A DNA stretch of 51,190 nucleotides from contig CAZWCX010000043.1 in the NCBI GenBank assembly GCA_964632945.1, forward strand, positions 1 to 51,190, written 5' to 3'. The first letter of the stretch is position 1; each line of letters begins with the position of its first letter. Origin of the DNA: CAZWCX01 sp964632945 (lineage in GTDB: Bacteria; Planctomycetota; MHYJ01; WSZJ01; CAZWCX01). The translations under genes were made by a program, and so were the position numbers. Below, one piece after another: positions 51,144 through 51,190 of the stretch. The notes under the pieces were generated by a model, which saw only the letters and a program-made list of their open reading frames with translations, was not told the DNA's origin and made no database searches.

Positions 51144-51185
51144 GGATTATTCATGAAGCCGCGCCAGCGGCTTCGTGAAAAATCC
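51144..51185 (+). terminator. Long inverted repeat after the YbjN-like gene
   Basis: A 19-base imperfect stem (51144-51162 with 51167-51185; one mismatch and one G-U) has a four-base loop and starts three bases after the stop. It is AT-richer than the surroundings and reaches the window end. Either a terminator or an end of a dispersed palindromic repeat. Confidence 0.55.
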
Positions 51186-51190
51186 GCCCG

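Overview
This 51 kb window is very GC-rich and almost fully coding. It looks like chromosomal DNA of a planctomycete-like (PVC-type) bacterium. That is an inference from gene style, since there is no rRNA or tRNA here. The signs are tandem receptor-like Ser/Thr kinases with N-terminal zinc ribbons and long TPR tails, a bacterial RING-type protein, an exported multi-zinc-ribbon protein with a discoidin-like domain, many exported proteins of unknown role, and few transcription factors. TGA, TAG and TAA all serve as normal stops. I see no CRISPR array, IS element, integrase or prophage gene.

Layout. 0.1-7.2 kb: a small membrane protein, an exported M28 peptidase, a trypsin-like lipoprotein with TPRs, an outer-membrane beta-barrel gene split by an in-frame TGA, and a divergent esterase. 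7.3-19.5 kb, all minus strand: a lipid-type cluster. It has a HAD-IB-like protein lacking its catalytic aspartates, a fatty acyl-CoA reductase-like SDR, a second extended SDR, a pyruvyl-transferase-family protein, a membrane metal hydrolase, an exported unknown protein, then acyl-CoA ligase, enoyl-CoA hydratase, acyl carrier protein and a second ligase. The overlapping or closely packed genes suggest activation, reduction and export of a fatty-acyl product. 19.7-23.6 kb: an ankyrin protein and a plus-strand operon with overlapping genes, DTW-domain protein, HisG, a SAICAR-synthetase-like protein, a RdgB-type NTP pyrophosphatase and a tiny P-loop kinase. HisG next to a divergent PurC-like enzyme recalls the coformycin/pentostatin nucleoside pathways and is the most intriguing locus here.

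23.7-35.4 kb: PI-PLC, small membrane proteins, an AlkD-like DNA glycosylase, the exported zinc-ribbon protein, a serine hydrolase fused behind a membrane domain, a lipid kinase/FxsA/zinc-ribbon operon, two paralogous NTF2-like exported proteins and a GlsB-type protein. 35.4-51.2 kb: a MATE exporter with the RING-type protein, an exported TPR/coiled-coil protein, two tandem Ser/Thr kinases, a tiny membrane protein behind a strong terminator and a possible structured RNA, a thioredoxin-fold-like exported protein, a TPR protein and a YbjN-like protein.

Regulation. Thirteen sites fit a sigma-70 promoter with two boxes 17-18 bp apart, often TTGAC(A/G) and TAnnnT. Most lie 30-110 bp upstream of genes whose starts were chosen independently from ribosome-binding sites.
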